A stretch of 64,000 nucleotides of DNA. It comes from Lentisphaerae bacterium GWF2_57_35 (GTDB lineage: Bacteria > Verrucomicrobiota > Kiritimatiellia > CAIQIC01 > GWF2-57-35). How positions within the stretch are numbered: the first letter of the stretch is position 1; each line of letters opens with the position of its first letter. The stretch is taken from contig MHBK01000024.1 of the NCBI GenBank assembly GCA_001804865.1, positions 62,001-126,000 of the forward strand, given 5' to 3'. Position numbers and translations under genes: made by a program. Below are positions 16,552-25,028 of the stretch, piece after piece. Under the pieces are notes generated by a model, which was not told the origin of the DNA, did no database searches, and saw nothing but the letters and a program-made list of their open reading frames with translations.

Positions 16552-17319
16552 ATGGAAAAAGCCCGGTACTTGGAAGAAACATATACGGTTCGTTTTTACG
16601 AGGTCGATACGCAACGTCGCGTGACGGTCCCTACGATTTGCAATTACTTGCAGGAAATGGCCGACAACCACGCTTTCATCCTCGGATTTGCCGTGGATCA
16701 GGTACTTCCCAAGGGCTTGACCTGGGTGCTTTCGCGCCTGCATTTAAGGATGAAGACGTATCCGTGCTGGCGGGAAACCCTGCGAATAGCGACCTGGCCT
16801 TCGGAAGTGCGGAAGCTGTTCGCGTTTCGCGACTACAAATTGCTGAACGCGCAAAAGGAAGAGATCGGACATGCAACCAGCGATTGGTTGTTGCTGGATC
16901 TGAACACGATGAAGCCGATCCTCATTCCCGACTCCATTCAGCAGAATCGCGCCACGGAACATGGCCGCGTGTTTGTCGCCCCGACCATCAAGCTGCCGGA
17001 GCTGGACCGCGTCGAGCACGAGAAAATTTTTCAGGTCCGGCAAAGCGATCTGGACATCAACCAGCACGTCAACAACGTCAGCTACATCGAATGGGCTTTG
17101 GAAACGGCGCCCGAAGAAGTGCGGCAGACGCATCAACTCACCGAGTTGCAGGTCGTTTTCCGCGCCGCCGGCCAATACGGCGACGAGGTCGTCTCGCAAA
17201 GCCGGTTGCTGGAAGAAGGTCCTCACAAAGCCTATCTGCACCGGCTGCAACGGAAGGGCGACGGGAAAAAAATGACCGACGTCAAATCCATCTGGGCGCC
17301 GACAGGAATTACAACTTAA
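16552..17319 (+). CDS. Acyl-ACP thioesterase
   Basis: A 255-residue double hotdog-fold protein of the FatA/bacterial acyl-ACP thioesterase family, which releases free fatty acids from acyl carrier protein. The first hotdog begins ETYTVRFYEVDTQRRVTVPTICNYLQEMADNHA. The second begins HEKIFQVRQSDLDINQHVNNVSYIEWALE and contains the catalytic Asn-x-His motif. The ATG at 16552 sits behind AGGAGGTCGGC. It is divergent from DAHP synthase. Its stop overlaps the convergent unknown gene by 4 bases. Confidence 0.9.
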   Translation: MEKARYLEETYTVRFYEVDTQRRVTVPTICNYLQEMADNHAFILGFAVDQVLPKGLTWVLSRLHLRMKTYPCWRETLRIATWPSEVRKLFAFRDYKLLNAQKEEIGHATSDWLLLDLNTMKPILIPDSIQQNRATEHGRVFVAPTIKLPELDRVEHEKIFQVRQSDLDINQHVNNVSYIEWALETAPEEVRQTHQLTELQVVFRAAGQYGDEVVSQSRLLEEGPHKAYLHRLQRKGDGKKMTDVKSIWAPTGITT

Positions 17320-18569
17320 GGACCTGTGGTTGTTCCGCCCCCCCCGGCTCGCGGCACGTGTTTTTTCAACAGCTCTTTAAACGCGGCGTATTCTTCGGCA
17401 AGCATATTTCTCCAACGCCGCTTTCGGAGGCGGAGCTCGACCTCGCCGGGTTCGACGACAAAACTGGTCACATGCCGGCCTTCGGCATTGAACACATGCG
17501 CACGCCCCTGCGCGCCCCGCACGACAAAAGCCTCGGTTCTTTCGTCGAAAAACAAACCGTCGTTTTTCACGGCCTGCGCCTCTTCAAAGGCCTTGTGCAC
17601 CGGGCGCTGCTGCTGGCGTCGTTTCTCGACATGCCGCGTCCGGCGCACGCCCTGGCGCGAACCGCGCTCCAACGATTCGGACAACCGGCGCAAGATGGAG
17701 GGGATCTGCTGAAGGCAACGTCGGGCTTCCTCGTTTTGGCCGGCCTGACGCGCCCGCTGGACGCGCAGTTCCAGGGCCTCGATTTCGCGCAGGGCCATAT
17801 CGCGGCCTCGGGCCAGCGAAGGCTCCCATTCCGAAGCCAGCAATTCGACCAAATCGCTGCCGGAAGGCAGGTTGGTCAGGATATTGAGGTTCAATTTGAA
17901 CCGTCCGCCGGCACTGCGGGTTTCGACAATCTGAAAAGTCATGGCCAATCGCCCCGGCAATCCGCCGGACGGCAGGCTGTAGTAGCCGGCCACCACCTGT
18001 CCCAAAACGGCATACGTCTTGGACGCGCGCCCGAACGAGCTAAGCTGCTGCAACTTCAGATCACGGCCCAATTGGACCCGCGCCAGTACGAGCGGAGGCT
18101 TTCCGAAAAGCCGGTCGACCCGTTCGTCGCGCGCTTCGATCAGGGCCTGCGCAAAATCCATCCATTCGGCCACACCGGTCGAGGTATAGCCCCGAAAAAC
18201 GGAAAGGGACGTGGGCGGCAAGGCGTGTTCGCAGGAAGACGAATCGCAACGAAAGCAGTACGCGGCCCCCTTTTTGAAGATATCCAGTTCGGCCTGGTGC
18301 TCCTGCAACTGAACCGCCATCTGTTCGTTCACCGGAGGATCGAATCGGATCGTCCAGTTTTCGCCGGGCCGGACCTTCAAGGACAGCGAAATGTCGAGTT
18401 CTTCCCTCGTAGGAAGCACGGCCCCAAACTGATCGGCATAGCCGTCGCGCAGCAAGGTGCGCAATACATCGAGCGCCGCCCTTTCGCGTCGCTCCACCCG
18501 GTTCAGCGTCCGGGGCTTGGGTTCCGGAGCCTCAGGGGCAGGTTTCTGTTCATGTTCGGCAGCATCCAT
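17316..18569 (-). CDS. Conserved-looking Cys-rich protein of unknown function
   Basis: A 417-residue soluble protein with no membrane segment. Near residue 108 it has a compact Cys cluster, YCFRCDSSSCEH, that could bind zinc (Cys-x2-Cys ... Cys-x-His, SWIM-finger-like). The middle region is beta-rich. From about residue 255 a long, highly charged, Arg/Glu-rich helical stretch probably forms a coiled coil. The C-terminal segment (YAAFKELLKKHVPRAGGGG) is Lys- and Gly-rich. It is the last gene of the ygeW-carbamate kinase-thrC operon, only 2 bases after thrC. I do not recognise the family; nucleic-acid binding is a guess from the charge. Confidence 0.5.
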   Translation of the reverse strand: MDAAEHEQKPAPEAPEPKPRTLNRVERRERAALDVLRTLLRDGYADQFGAVLPTREELDISLSLKVRPGENWTIRFDPPVNEQMAVQLQEHQAELDIFKKGAAYCFRCDSSSCEHALPPTSLSVFRGYTSTGVAEWMDFAQALIEARDERVDRLFGKPPLVLARVQLGRDLKLQQLSSFGRASKTYAVLGQVVAGYYSLPSGGLPGRLAMTFQIVETRSAGGRFKLNLNILTNLPSGSDLVELLASEWEPSLARGRDMALREIEALELRVQRARQAGQNEEARRCLQQIPSILRRLSESLERGSRQGVRRTRHVEKRRQQQRPVHKAFEEAQAVKNDGLFFDERTEAFVVRGAQGRAHVFNAEGRHVTSFVVEPGEVELRLRKRRWRNMLAEEYAAFKELLKKHVPRAGGGGTTTGP

Positions 18570-18571
18570 GC

Positions 18572-19831
18572 TTATCCCTCATCCATCAACCGTCGTACCG
18601 CATCTATGTTATTATCCACGGTAAACGGCTCGCCTGCAACCCGGCGGGCGCTGGTAATATCCTTTAAACCGTTCCCGGTGATCAGGCAGACGATTCGTTC
18701 GCCCGGTCGGACGAGCTTTTCCTCCGCCATTTTCCGCAACGCGGCCCAGGCGCAAGCCGCGGCCGGCTCGGCAAAAACGCCGGCCTGCCGGGCCAGCTCG
18801 GGAATGGCCGCAAGAATTTTTTCGTCGGACACCGTCACGGCGTTTCCTCCGGACTCGATCACCGCCCGAACCGCCGCCAATCCGTCGCGAGGAATATCCA
18901 CCGAAATGGAGTCGGCGAGCGTCGTTGCGGAAACGGGGGCAATCGTTACAGCGTTCCAGTCGGAGGGAAGACGGCCCCCGGCGCGGAGCTGACGGACGGC
19001 CTTGCAAATGGCGGCGCTGGCTTCGGATTGCGCGCAATCGATTTTCGGCAGGCGATCGATCCGGCCTATCGCATGCAATTCCCTCATGCCTTTCCAGATG
19101 CCGCTGATGATGTTGCCGTCGCCCGTCGCCACCACCACGCGATCCGGTGCCTGCCAGGCCAGTTGCTCGCAAATTTCGAAGCTGCACGTCTTCTTGCCTT
19201 CGCGAGTGAACGGGTTGAAGCCGGTATTCCGATTGAACCAGCCCCGCTCGGTGGAGATTTTCATGCAGAGATCGAAGGCGTCGTCGTAGGCGCCGCGGAC
19301 AGCAATCACCTTGGCGCCGAAGACCAGAAGCTGCGCAATTTTTGCGGCCGGGGCTTTTTCCGGAACAAAAATCACACAAGGCATGCCGACGCTGGCCGCC
19401 AGGCAAGCCATGGAACTGCCCGCATTGCCGGTGCTCGCTCCGGCAATGACCGACGCCCCGGTTTCGCGGGCCCGCAACAGCGCCACGGCGCCGGCCCGGT
19501 CTTTGAACGAGGCGCTGGGGTTGAGGCCGTCGTCCTTGAGATACACATGGTCCAACCCCACGGAGGCGCCCAGTCTTTTAGCGTGGTAAAGAGGCGTCAT
19601 TCCGATTCTAAGCGGGGCCGCCAGATCCAGCCGGGTCGACGGCAAAAGGGCCGCGTAACGGAAAATGTCGGGTCGCCCGACCACTGGGAATAATGCGGAC
19701 GGCCCCTTCTTCAGCTCGTCATAAGGGTACAGCAATTCCAAATTCCCGCCGCAAGCCGGACAGACAAAACCCGCGTAATCCGCGGGTTGCTCCCTGGCGC
19801 ATGCAAAACACTTGAAGCCTGAAAAAGACAT
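18572..19831 (-). CDS. thrC: Threonine synthase (zinc-ribbon type)
   Basis: A 419-residue fold-type II PLP enzyme converting O-phosphohomoserine to threonine. It begins with a zinc ribbon (Cys8-x2-Cys11, Cys24-x2-Cys27). The PLP-binding lysine is Lys110 in NPSASFKDRA. ASTGNAGSSMA forms the phosphate-binding Ser/Gly loop and GDGNIISGIWKGM is the second family motif. The AUG has GGAGG seven bases ahead. Its position between carbamate kinase (30 bases upstream) and the unknown Cys-rich gene (2 bases downstream) is unusual for thrC, which more often sits with hom and thrB. A specialised PLP lyase role within the ygeW group, like that of YgeX/DpaL in enterobacteria, cannot be excluded. Confidence 0.8.
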   Translation of the reverse strand: MSFSGFKCFACAREQPADYAGFVCPACGGNLELLYPYDELKKGPSALFPVVGRPDIFRYAALLPSTRLDLAAPLRIGMTPLYHAKRLGASVGLDHVYLKDDGLNPSASFKDRAGAVALLRARETGASVIAGASTGNAGSSMACLAASVGMPCVIFVPEKAPAAKIAQLLVFGAKVIAVRGAYDDAFDLCMKISTERGWFNRNTGFNPFTREGKKTCSFEICEQLAWQAPDRVVVATGDGNIISGIWKGMRELHAIGRIDRLPKIDCAQSEASAAICKAVRQLRAGGRLPSDWNAVTIAPVSATTLADSISVDIPRDGLAAVRAVIESGGNAVTVSDEKILAAIPELARQAGVFAEPAAACAWAALRKMAEEKLVRPGERIVCLITGNGLKDITSARRVAGEPFTVDNNIDAVRRLMDEG

Positions 19832-19860
19832 GGGTTGCCTCCGTTAAGACGGGTCATTCA

Positions 19861-20808
19861 TCAAGGAACGATGTGAGTTCCGTTCCTTTCGTGGATCGCG
19901 TCTTCCAGGAGATGGGGCTGTGTGATAATCACTTTCTTGCCGCCGTTTTTCAGAAAATCCACGGCCGCTTCGATCTTGGGCCGCATGCTGCCCGGCGCGA
20001 AGTGGCCCTCGTCCAGATATTTCAGCGTCTGCGCCAAGGTCATGTGGTCGATGAATTGCTGATTCGGCTTGCCAAAATTTATGGCCACCTTGTCCACGCC
20101 GGTGGAGACGATGAAAATGTCCGCCTTCAAATTTTTGGCCAGCAAACAGGAGGCCAGATCCTTGTCGATGACGGCCGCGCAACCTTCCAGATCGCCGGCG
20201 GCATTGCGAATCACGGGAATACCGCCCCCGCCGACGGCAATCACCACGACATCCTGTTTCAGCAACAATTCGATCACCGATTCCTCGATGATCTCCAGCG
20301 GCTTGGGAGAGGACACGACCCTCCGCCAGCCGCGGCCCGAGTCTTCGCGCACCGACCAACCCTCCGTCTCCTTGTGCTGAAGGGCTTCCTCCTGGGTATA
20401 AAACGGGCCGATGGGCTTCGACGGATTCTTGAAGGCCGGATCGTCGGCGCTTACCAGCGATTGCGTCACCACCGAAACCACTTGTTTCGCGATGCCGCGA
20501 CGGCGCAGCTCGTTGAGCAACGTTTGTTCGACTTGATAGCCGATGGCTCCTTGCGTGTCGGCCACGCAGCTTTCAAGCGGAACCTGATGCAGAACGGTTT
20601 TCGCCAATTCCGACCGCAGCAAGATGAACCCGACCTGGGGCCCGTTGCCATGAGTGACCACGATCCGATATCCCTCCTGGACCAGGCCGGCAATGTGCCG
20701 GCAGGTTTCGCCGGCCGCGCGGTATTGATCCAGCACCGACATATGCCGGGAATCGGTAATCAGGGAATTCCCCCCAATCGCAATCACAACCAGAGGAGAT
20801 GGCTTCAT
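19861..20808 (-). CDS. arcC: Carbamate kinase
   Basis: A 315-residue amino-acid-kinase-fold protein that makes ATP from carbamoyl phosphate. Visible signatures are VIAIGGNSLI near the N-terminus, VVTHGNGPQVGFILLRSEL, AVGGGGIPVI, DKDLAS and STGVDKVAINFGKP, plus GGKKVIITQP near the C-terminus. The start at 20808 gives the normal family length. It lies 50 bases downstream of ygeW, so the products of YgeW phosphorolysis (carbamoyl phosphate) would feed it. It is comparable to YqeA in the E. coli ygeW-yqeA gene set. Confidence 0.92.
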   Translation of the reverse strand: MKPSPLVVIAIGGNSLITDSRHMSVLDQYRAAGETCRHIAGLVQEGYRIVVTHGNGPQVGFILLRSELAKTVLHQVPLESCVADTQGAIGYQVEQTLLNELRRRGIAKQVVSVVTQSLVSADDPAFKNPSKPIGPFYTQEEALQHKETEGWSVREDSGRGWRRVVSSPKPLEIIEESVIELLLKQDVVVIAVGGGGIPVIRNAAGDLEGCAAVIDKDLASCLLAKNLKADIFIVSTGVDKVAINFGKPNQQFIDHMTLAQTLKYLDEGHFAPGSMRPKIEAAVDFLKNGGKKVIITQPHLLEDAIHERNGTHIVP

Positions 20809-20858
20809 CTTGCATTGCTCCGTTTCTGCCGCCGGTGGTCTGGCGGCCCCGTCTTTTC

Positions 20859-22046
20859 TTACGAAAAAATGCGCGGCTGTTTGCGTTTCATCAGGTTTTC
20901 GAGCACGGCCAACGGGTTTTGCATCCGATTGGTCAGCATCATGGCGGCAATGACGAACGGCTTGTAGCCCGCTTCCTTGTAGGTCTCGATGCGATAGCGT
21001 TCGAACACCGAGTCCTGCACTTCCCCTTCCTTGCAGGAGACGCCCGTGATGTCGGCCGGCAGGCAGTGCATATAAAGGGCCTTCCCGCCTTGGGTCAGCT
21101 TCATCTTGGCTTCCGTGCATTCCCAATCCTTGAAATGGGCGTTCTGGCCAAGGCATTCCTTTTCGAGCGCCTTCAAGCCGTCCTTGTCGTTCTTCCGGAG
21201 CAGTTCGGTGCGGCGGCCCATCACTTGGTAGGAAGCCCACGACTTTGGATAAACGATGTCCGCATCCTTGAACGCTTCGTCCATGGACGTGCCCTCGGTG
21301 AATTGTCCGCCGCTGGCGGCGGCGTTCTTTTTCGCCACCTGGACGACATCCGGAATCAGGTCGTAGCCTTCAGGATGCGCCAGCGCCACGTTCATGCCAA
21401 AGCGGGTCATCAAACCGATGATGCCCTGCGGAACGGAAAGCGGTTTGCCATAGCTGGGCGAATAGGCCCACGTCATGGCAATTTTTTTGCCCCGAAGGGC
21501 TTCGAGCGACCCGAAGTGCTCCTTGAGCCAGCAGAGATCGGCCATGCTTTGCGTCGGATGGTCGACGTCGCACTGCAGGTTGACGATGCCCGGCCGTTGG
21601 GGCAGCACGCCGTTCTTGAAGCCGTCATCGAGCGCGGCCGCCACTTCGAGCATATAGGTGTGGCCCGCGCCCAGGAACATGTCGTCGCGAATGCCGATGA
21701 TTTCCGTGAGAAACGAAATCATGTTCGAGGTTTCACGGACAGTTTCGCCGTGGGCTATCTGCGATTTGCCCTCGTCCAAATCCTGAACCGCCAGCCCGAG
21801 CAAATTCGACGCCGAGGCAAACGAAAAACGCGTGCGCGTGGAGTTGTCGCGAAATTGGGAGACCGCCAGCCCGGTTTCGAAGCATTGGGCGGAGATGTTC
21901 TGACCGTGAAGGCATTTCAAAGCTTCAGCCGCCAAAAGCACGAGCCGCAATTCGTTTTCGGTCTTGTCCCAGGTCAGCAGGAAATCTTTTTGGTGAAGCG
22001 ATGCATTCAATTGGCCGATTTCGCTCAACAGTTGACTGTAATTCAT
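20859..22046 (-). CDS. ygeW: Knotted carbamoyltransferase YgeW
   Basis: A 395-residue member of the aspartate/ornithine carbamoyltransferase superfamily. The carbamoyl-phosphate site is the STRTRFSF loop and HPTQSMADL is the second binding motif. The length and the long insert between the two domains (including TWAYSPSYGKPLSVPQGI) fit the YgeW subfamily better than OTC or ATC. In other bacteria YgeW occurs with SsnA, carbamate kinase and purine or diaminopropionate catabolic enzymes; its substrate is unconfirmed. It is the first gene of the four-gene operon, with GAGAGGGATC before the ATG. Confidence 0.88.
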   Translation of the reverse strand: MNYSQLLSEIGQLNASLHQKDFLLTWDKTENELRLVLLAAEALKCLHGQNISAQCFETGLAVSQFRDNSTRTRFSFASASNLLGLAVQDLDEGKSQIAHGETVRETSNMISFLTEIIGIRDDMFLGAGHTYMLEVAAALDDGFKNGVLPQRPGIVNLQCDVDHPTQSMADLCWLKEHFGSLEALRGKKIAMTWAYSPSYGKPLSVPQGIIGLMTRFGMNVALAHPEGYDLIPDVVQVAKKNAAASGGQFTEGTSMDEAFKDADIVYPKSWASYQVMGRRTELLRKNDKDGLKALEKECLGQNAHFKDWECTEAKMKLTQGGKALYMHCLPADITGVSCKEGEVQDSVFERYRIETYKEAGYKPFVIAAMMLTNRMQNPLAVLENLMKRKQPRIFS

Positions 22047-22137
22047 GATCCCTCTCTTGTTAATTCAGCGGCTTCTGCCCGATAAACTTACCAATTAGGG
22101 CTTTTCGCGTTTAGCCCGAAAACGAATTGAAGAAAAA

Positions 22138-22168
22138 CGATCCGCCGGCTGCACAAGCCGGCGGATCG
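22138..22168 (-). terminator. Rho-independent terminator of the alpha/beta hydrolase gene
   Basis: A perfect 13-bp stem (CGATCCGCCGGCT paired with its complement) around a 5-base loop. On the minus strand it is followed directly by TTTTTCTTC. It ends the gene whose stop is at 22197 and insulates the ygeW operon. Confidence 0.9.
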
Positions 22169-22196
22169 TCAAAACTGCCTGTAGATGACCGGTCTG

Positions 22197-23510
22197 CTAC
22201 CGGGTTAGGAACAAACGCCAAACGTCTTCTTCGGCCGTTGAACTGAACAGAAGGTCTGCGTTGCCGTAACCCTCGATGACCGAAACGGAAACATGGCGAT
22301 TGCCGCCTTGACGGATAAGCTGGGCGGCATGGTTCTGATCGCCGTAGCCCAGCGCCGAATTGACCCAGACGACTCGCTCGTCAATGTCATCCCAGCGTAT
22401 TCGATAGGAGCCGCTGCCGGCCGCGGTTGCCGTCACATCGCGTAAAAGAGCCAGGGGGATGATCCCGGAGCCGTTTTTCAATGACGCCAGCCGAATAAGG
22501 CTCTGGTCCGTATACGTGAAACCAAACCGATCGTCCAACGGATCGGCGGCCAATTCGTACGTACCGCTCAGCGTGCTCATAAGCAGAGGCCAATCGCGCG
22601 GCAAGCCGGAAAGCGCCGTATGATCGCCCGCCAGCAAACCGGAATAGATCATCCAGAAATGGAGCAATCCGTCGTAGGTAAAAGCGCCCTCCAACGGCAA
22701 GCCCACCAGGGCGCGAGGGACGCCGGAATCGCCATCGGGATCTACCGTCGCCATGGCCGTCAGATATTTGAGTTGAGCCAGCGAATCGTCGACATAAGTT
22801 CCCTCGCCGATCATTTGATTCAAACAATTCTGGAGATGGAGGGCCGTTTGGATTTGATTGGTTTCCGTCACCGGATCGAAAGCGAACAAGTCGGCCACGA
22901 TGACTTTATCCAGCCGGTCGTCATACGAGGCGGCATAATCCAGGACCGTTGCCCCCGCATAAGAAAACCCGAACAAATCGTAGCGCAACCCAAGACGCCG
23001 GCGAACCACATCGACGATCTTTCGGACATCTTTTTTATGTTTTTTCAGGCCCCATTCCGCCAGCGGCGAACAATCCGCGCCCGCCGGGACAGCGTTTTCG
23101 CGAGCGGTTATTCCAACGACCAGATATCCGTGCTTTCGAAAAAACTGCGCAAGATTGTCGTGCATGGGCGTAAAATAGGTCGACTGAAAATTCATGCCGC
23201 TGACCGAGAGCATATACAGCACCTTCCGGGGCGGGCATCCATTTCGACTGCCCAGCACGTCGATGGTAAGCGGATACTGTTCGTCCTGGTACTTCAATTC
23301 CACCCACACCCAATCGTTGGTTTGTACCTGCTTCACCTTGGCAATGGGCGCCGTCTTTGACAACGCATGAACAACCCGGTCCACCAACTGCTGCTCACCG
23401 GGCCCATGCCCGGCCCTTGCACCTTCGGGAAACCCGAACGCGCTCACCGCCCATACGCACAGACTCAACCTGATGGCTCTCGATGTGGAATTCGACTGAA
23501 TGTTGATCAC
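22197..23510 (-). CDS. Secreted alpha/beta hydrolase
   Basis: A 437-residue exported protein with a signal peptide (about residues 12-32, ending ARA-GHG). The core is an alpha/beta-hydrolase fold with the nucleophile elbow GFSYAGATVLDYAA; the serine sits in G-F-S-Y-A. A candidate oxyanion region precedes it (LYMLSVSGMNF). The acid and histidine of the triad cannot be assigned with confidence; a late Asp-Gln-Asn-His segment (YGDQNHAAQL) is a candidate. Substrate unknown: esterase, lipase or peptidase are all possible. Monocistronic with its own terminator; divergent from sdaA. Confidence 0.65.
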   Translation of the reverse strand: MINIQSNSTSRAIRLSLCVWAVSAFGFPEGARAGHGPGEQQLVDRVVHALSKTAPIAKVKQVQTNDWVWVELKYQDEQYPLTIDVLGSRNGCPPRKVLYMLSVSGMNFQSTYFTPMHDNLAQFFRKHGYLVVGITARENAVPAGADCSPLAEWGLKKHKKDVRKIVDVVRRRLGLRYDLFGFSYAGATVLDYAASYDDRLDKVIVADLFAFDPVTETNQIQTALHLQNCLNQMIGEGTYVDDSLAQLKYLTAMATVDPDGDSGVPRALVGLPLEGAFTYDGLLHFWMIYSGLLAGDHTALSGLPRDWPLLMSTLSGTYELAADPLDDRFGFTYTDQSLIRLASLKNGSGIIPLALLRDVTATAAGSGSYRIRWDDIDERVVWVNSALGYGDQNHAAQLIRQGGNRHVSVSVIEGYGNADLLFSSTAEEDVWRLFLTR

Positions 23511-23732
23511 TTTGCATGCTCCTTTTTGCTGTCATTTTAATGACGACCATCCTCCCCTTGCTCCCATCACCCAATGGGAAGCCCTGCTGGAGACCCTGAA
23601 TGGATGCAACCCACCCTTTCGATCTCGTACGCGTTCTAATCTGCGTCACATTCGGCATTTATCAAGCGCAAACAAATGAACTTTTTCGCAATCCCCTGTT
23701 CATTCTGAACCAGGCTGGGTATACATGCAGGC

Positions 23733-24980
23733 ATGAGTATTTCGATCGGCTCGATTTTGGACGCGTTCAAGACCGGCGCAGGCCCTTCCAGCTCGCACAG
23801 CATAGGCCCCCAGCGGGCCGCGCGATTTTTTCTGGCTCGATCCAAGCAGCAGCCGGCGCGCTTTCGGGTAACGCTGTACGGCAGCCTGGCGGAAACCGGA
23901 CGGGGCCACCTGACGGACCAAACCATCGCTCAGGCGCTGGCGCCGACGGACTGTGAAATCGCATGGGACACGCAAACGGACAACCTGAAGCATCCCTGCA
24001 CGATGAAATTCGAAGCCTTCTATTCCGATGGCTCCGCGCCGACCGTGTGGACCGTCTACAGCGTCGGCGGCGGGAACCTGGAAGACGACGCCGGCCCCAT
24101 CGGCAATCCCGAGCCGGCGACGTATCCGTTTCTTCACATCGGGGAAGCCATTCGTTGGTGCGAGGAGAATCGTCTTTCGTTCTGGCAACTGGCGGAGCGG
24201 CACGAAAGCCAGCTCTGGCCGCGGCTCGGCGCCGTTTGGGACACGATGCGGGACAGCGTGGCGCGGGGCTTGAAGAGCAAACAAGTTTTTCTGCCGGGAA
24301 CGCTGGGGTTGCCCCGGCGCGCCCCCCTGACCTGGCAACGGGCCCAACAACTGCAAAGTCCCCAACGGGACTTGGCCAGCCTTTCCGCGTTTGCATTGGC
24401 CGTCGCCGAGGAAAACGCCAACGGAGGCGCGATCGTGACGGCGCCCACCTGCGGATCGGCCGGAGTCCTGCCGGGCCTGTTGTATTATTATGAAACCGTC
24501 AAGGAAGTGCCCCGCCAAAAAATCCTGCAAGCCCTGGCCACCGCCGGGTTGTTCGGCGCCGCCATCAAGGCCAACGCCACGGTTTCCGGCGCCGAGGGCG
24601 GCTGCCAGGCGGAAATCGGCTCGGCGTCCTCCATGGCGGCCGCGGCCGGCTCGCAGATCCTGGGCGGCTCCCTCCGTCAGATCGAATACGCCGCCGAGAT
24701 CGGCATGGAACACCATCTCGGGCTGACTTGCGACCCCGTGGAAGGCTACGTCCAGATTCCCTGCATCGAACGCAACATGATGGCCTGTCTTCGCGCGTTC
24801 GAGTGCGCCGCCTTTTCCGTGCTGACCGACGGCCAACACCTGGTGAGCTTCGACGACGTCATCGATGTGATGTATACCACCGGGCACGACCTTCAAAGCG
24901 CCTACCGGGAAACAGCCCGCGGCGGGCTGGCGCTGCTGTGGCGCAAACGCATGACTCGTCCTCCCCCTGTTTCCTCGTAA
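23733..24980 (+). CDS. sdaA: L-serine ammonia-lyase (iron-sulfur)
   Basis: A 415-residue single-chain L-serine dehydratase, converting serine to pyruvate and ammonia with a 4Fe-4S cluster. The N-terminal beta domain opens GPSSSHSIGP. The alpha domain has the three cluster cysteines in the motifs APTCGSAG, LTCDPVEG and VQIPCIERN, plus EGGCQAEIGSASSMAAAA. The ATG lacks a good ribosome-binding site. A TATACA box ends about 7 bases before it, with TGTTCA 17 bases farther up. The transcript could therefore be nearly leaderless. Not obviously co-transcribed with the next gene. Confidence 0.92.
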   Translation: MSISIGSILDAFKTGAGPSSSHSIGPQRAARFFLARSKQQPARFRVTLYGSLAETGRGHLTDQTIAQALAPTDCEIAWDTQTDNLKHPCTMKFEAFYSDGSAPTVWTVYSVGGGNLEDDAGPIGNPEPATYPFLHIGEAIRWCEENRLSFWQLAERHESQLWPRLGAVWDTMRDSVARGLKSKQVFLPGTLGLPRRAPLTWQRAQQLQSPQRDLASLSAFALAVAEENANGGAIVTAPTCGSAGVLPGLLYYYETVKEVPRQKILQALATAGLFGAAIKANATVSGAEGGCQAEIGSASSMAAAAGSQILGGSLRQIEYAAEIGMEHHLGLTCDPVEGYVQIPCIERNMMACLRAFECAAFSVLTDGQHLVSFDDVIDVMYTTGHDLQSAYRETARGGLALLWRKRMTRPPPVSS

Positions 24981-25028
24981 AGATAAGGCTTTTGTCTTTA
25001 GGCGGATTCGCGTAAATATAAGACCACT

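Noticed and set aside
16638..18992. A 784-codon plus-strand frame across the thioesterase, the Cys-rich gene and thrC
   Set aside because: Overlaps three better-supported genes, two of them antisense, and shows no conserved motif.
12887..22046. A complete purine/selenium-linked catabolic cluster around ssnA and ygeW
   Set aside because: Only ssnA, ygeW and carbamate kinase are present, on different strands and separated by aromatic and fatty-acid genes; xdh, ygfK and ygeY are absent from the window.
20799..22085. A 428-codon plus-strand frame opposite ygeW
   Set aside because: Shadow of ygeW; the ygeW active-site motifs are intact on the minus strand.
23511..23732. Riboswitch upstream of sdaA
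   Set aside because: The gap shows no conserved glycine- or other riboswitch core or expression-platform hairpin; only a promoter-like TATACA box near the start.
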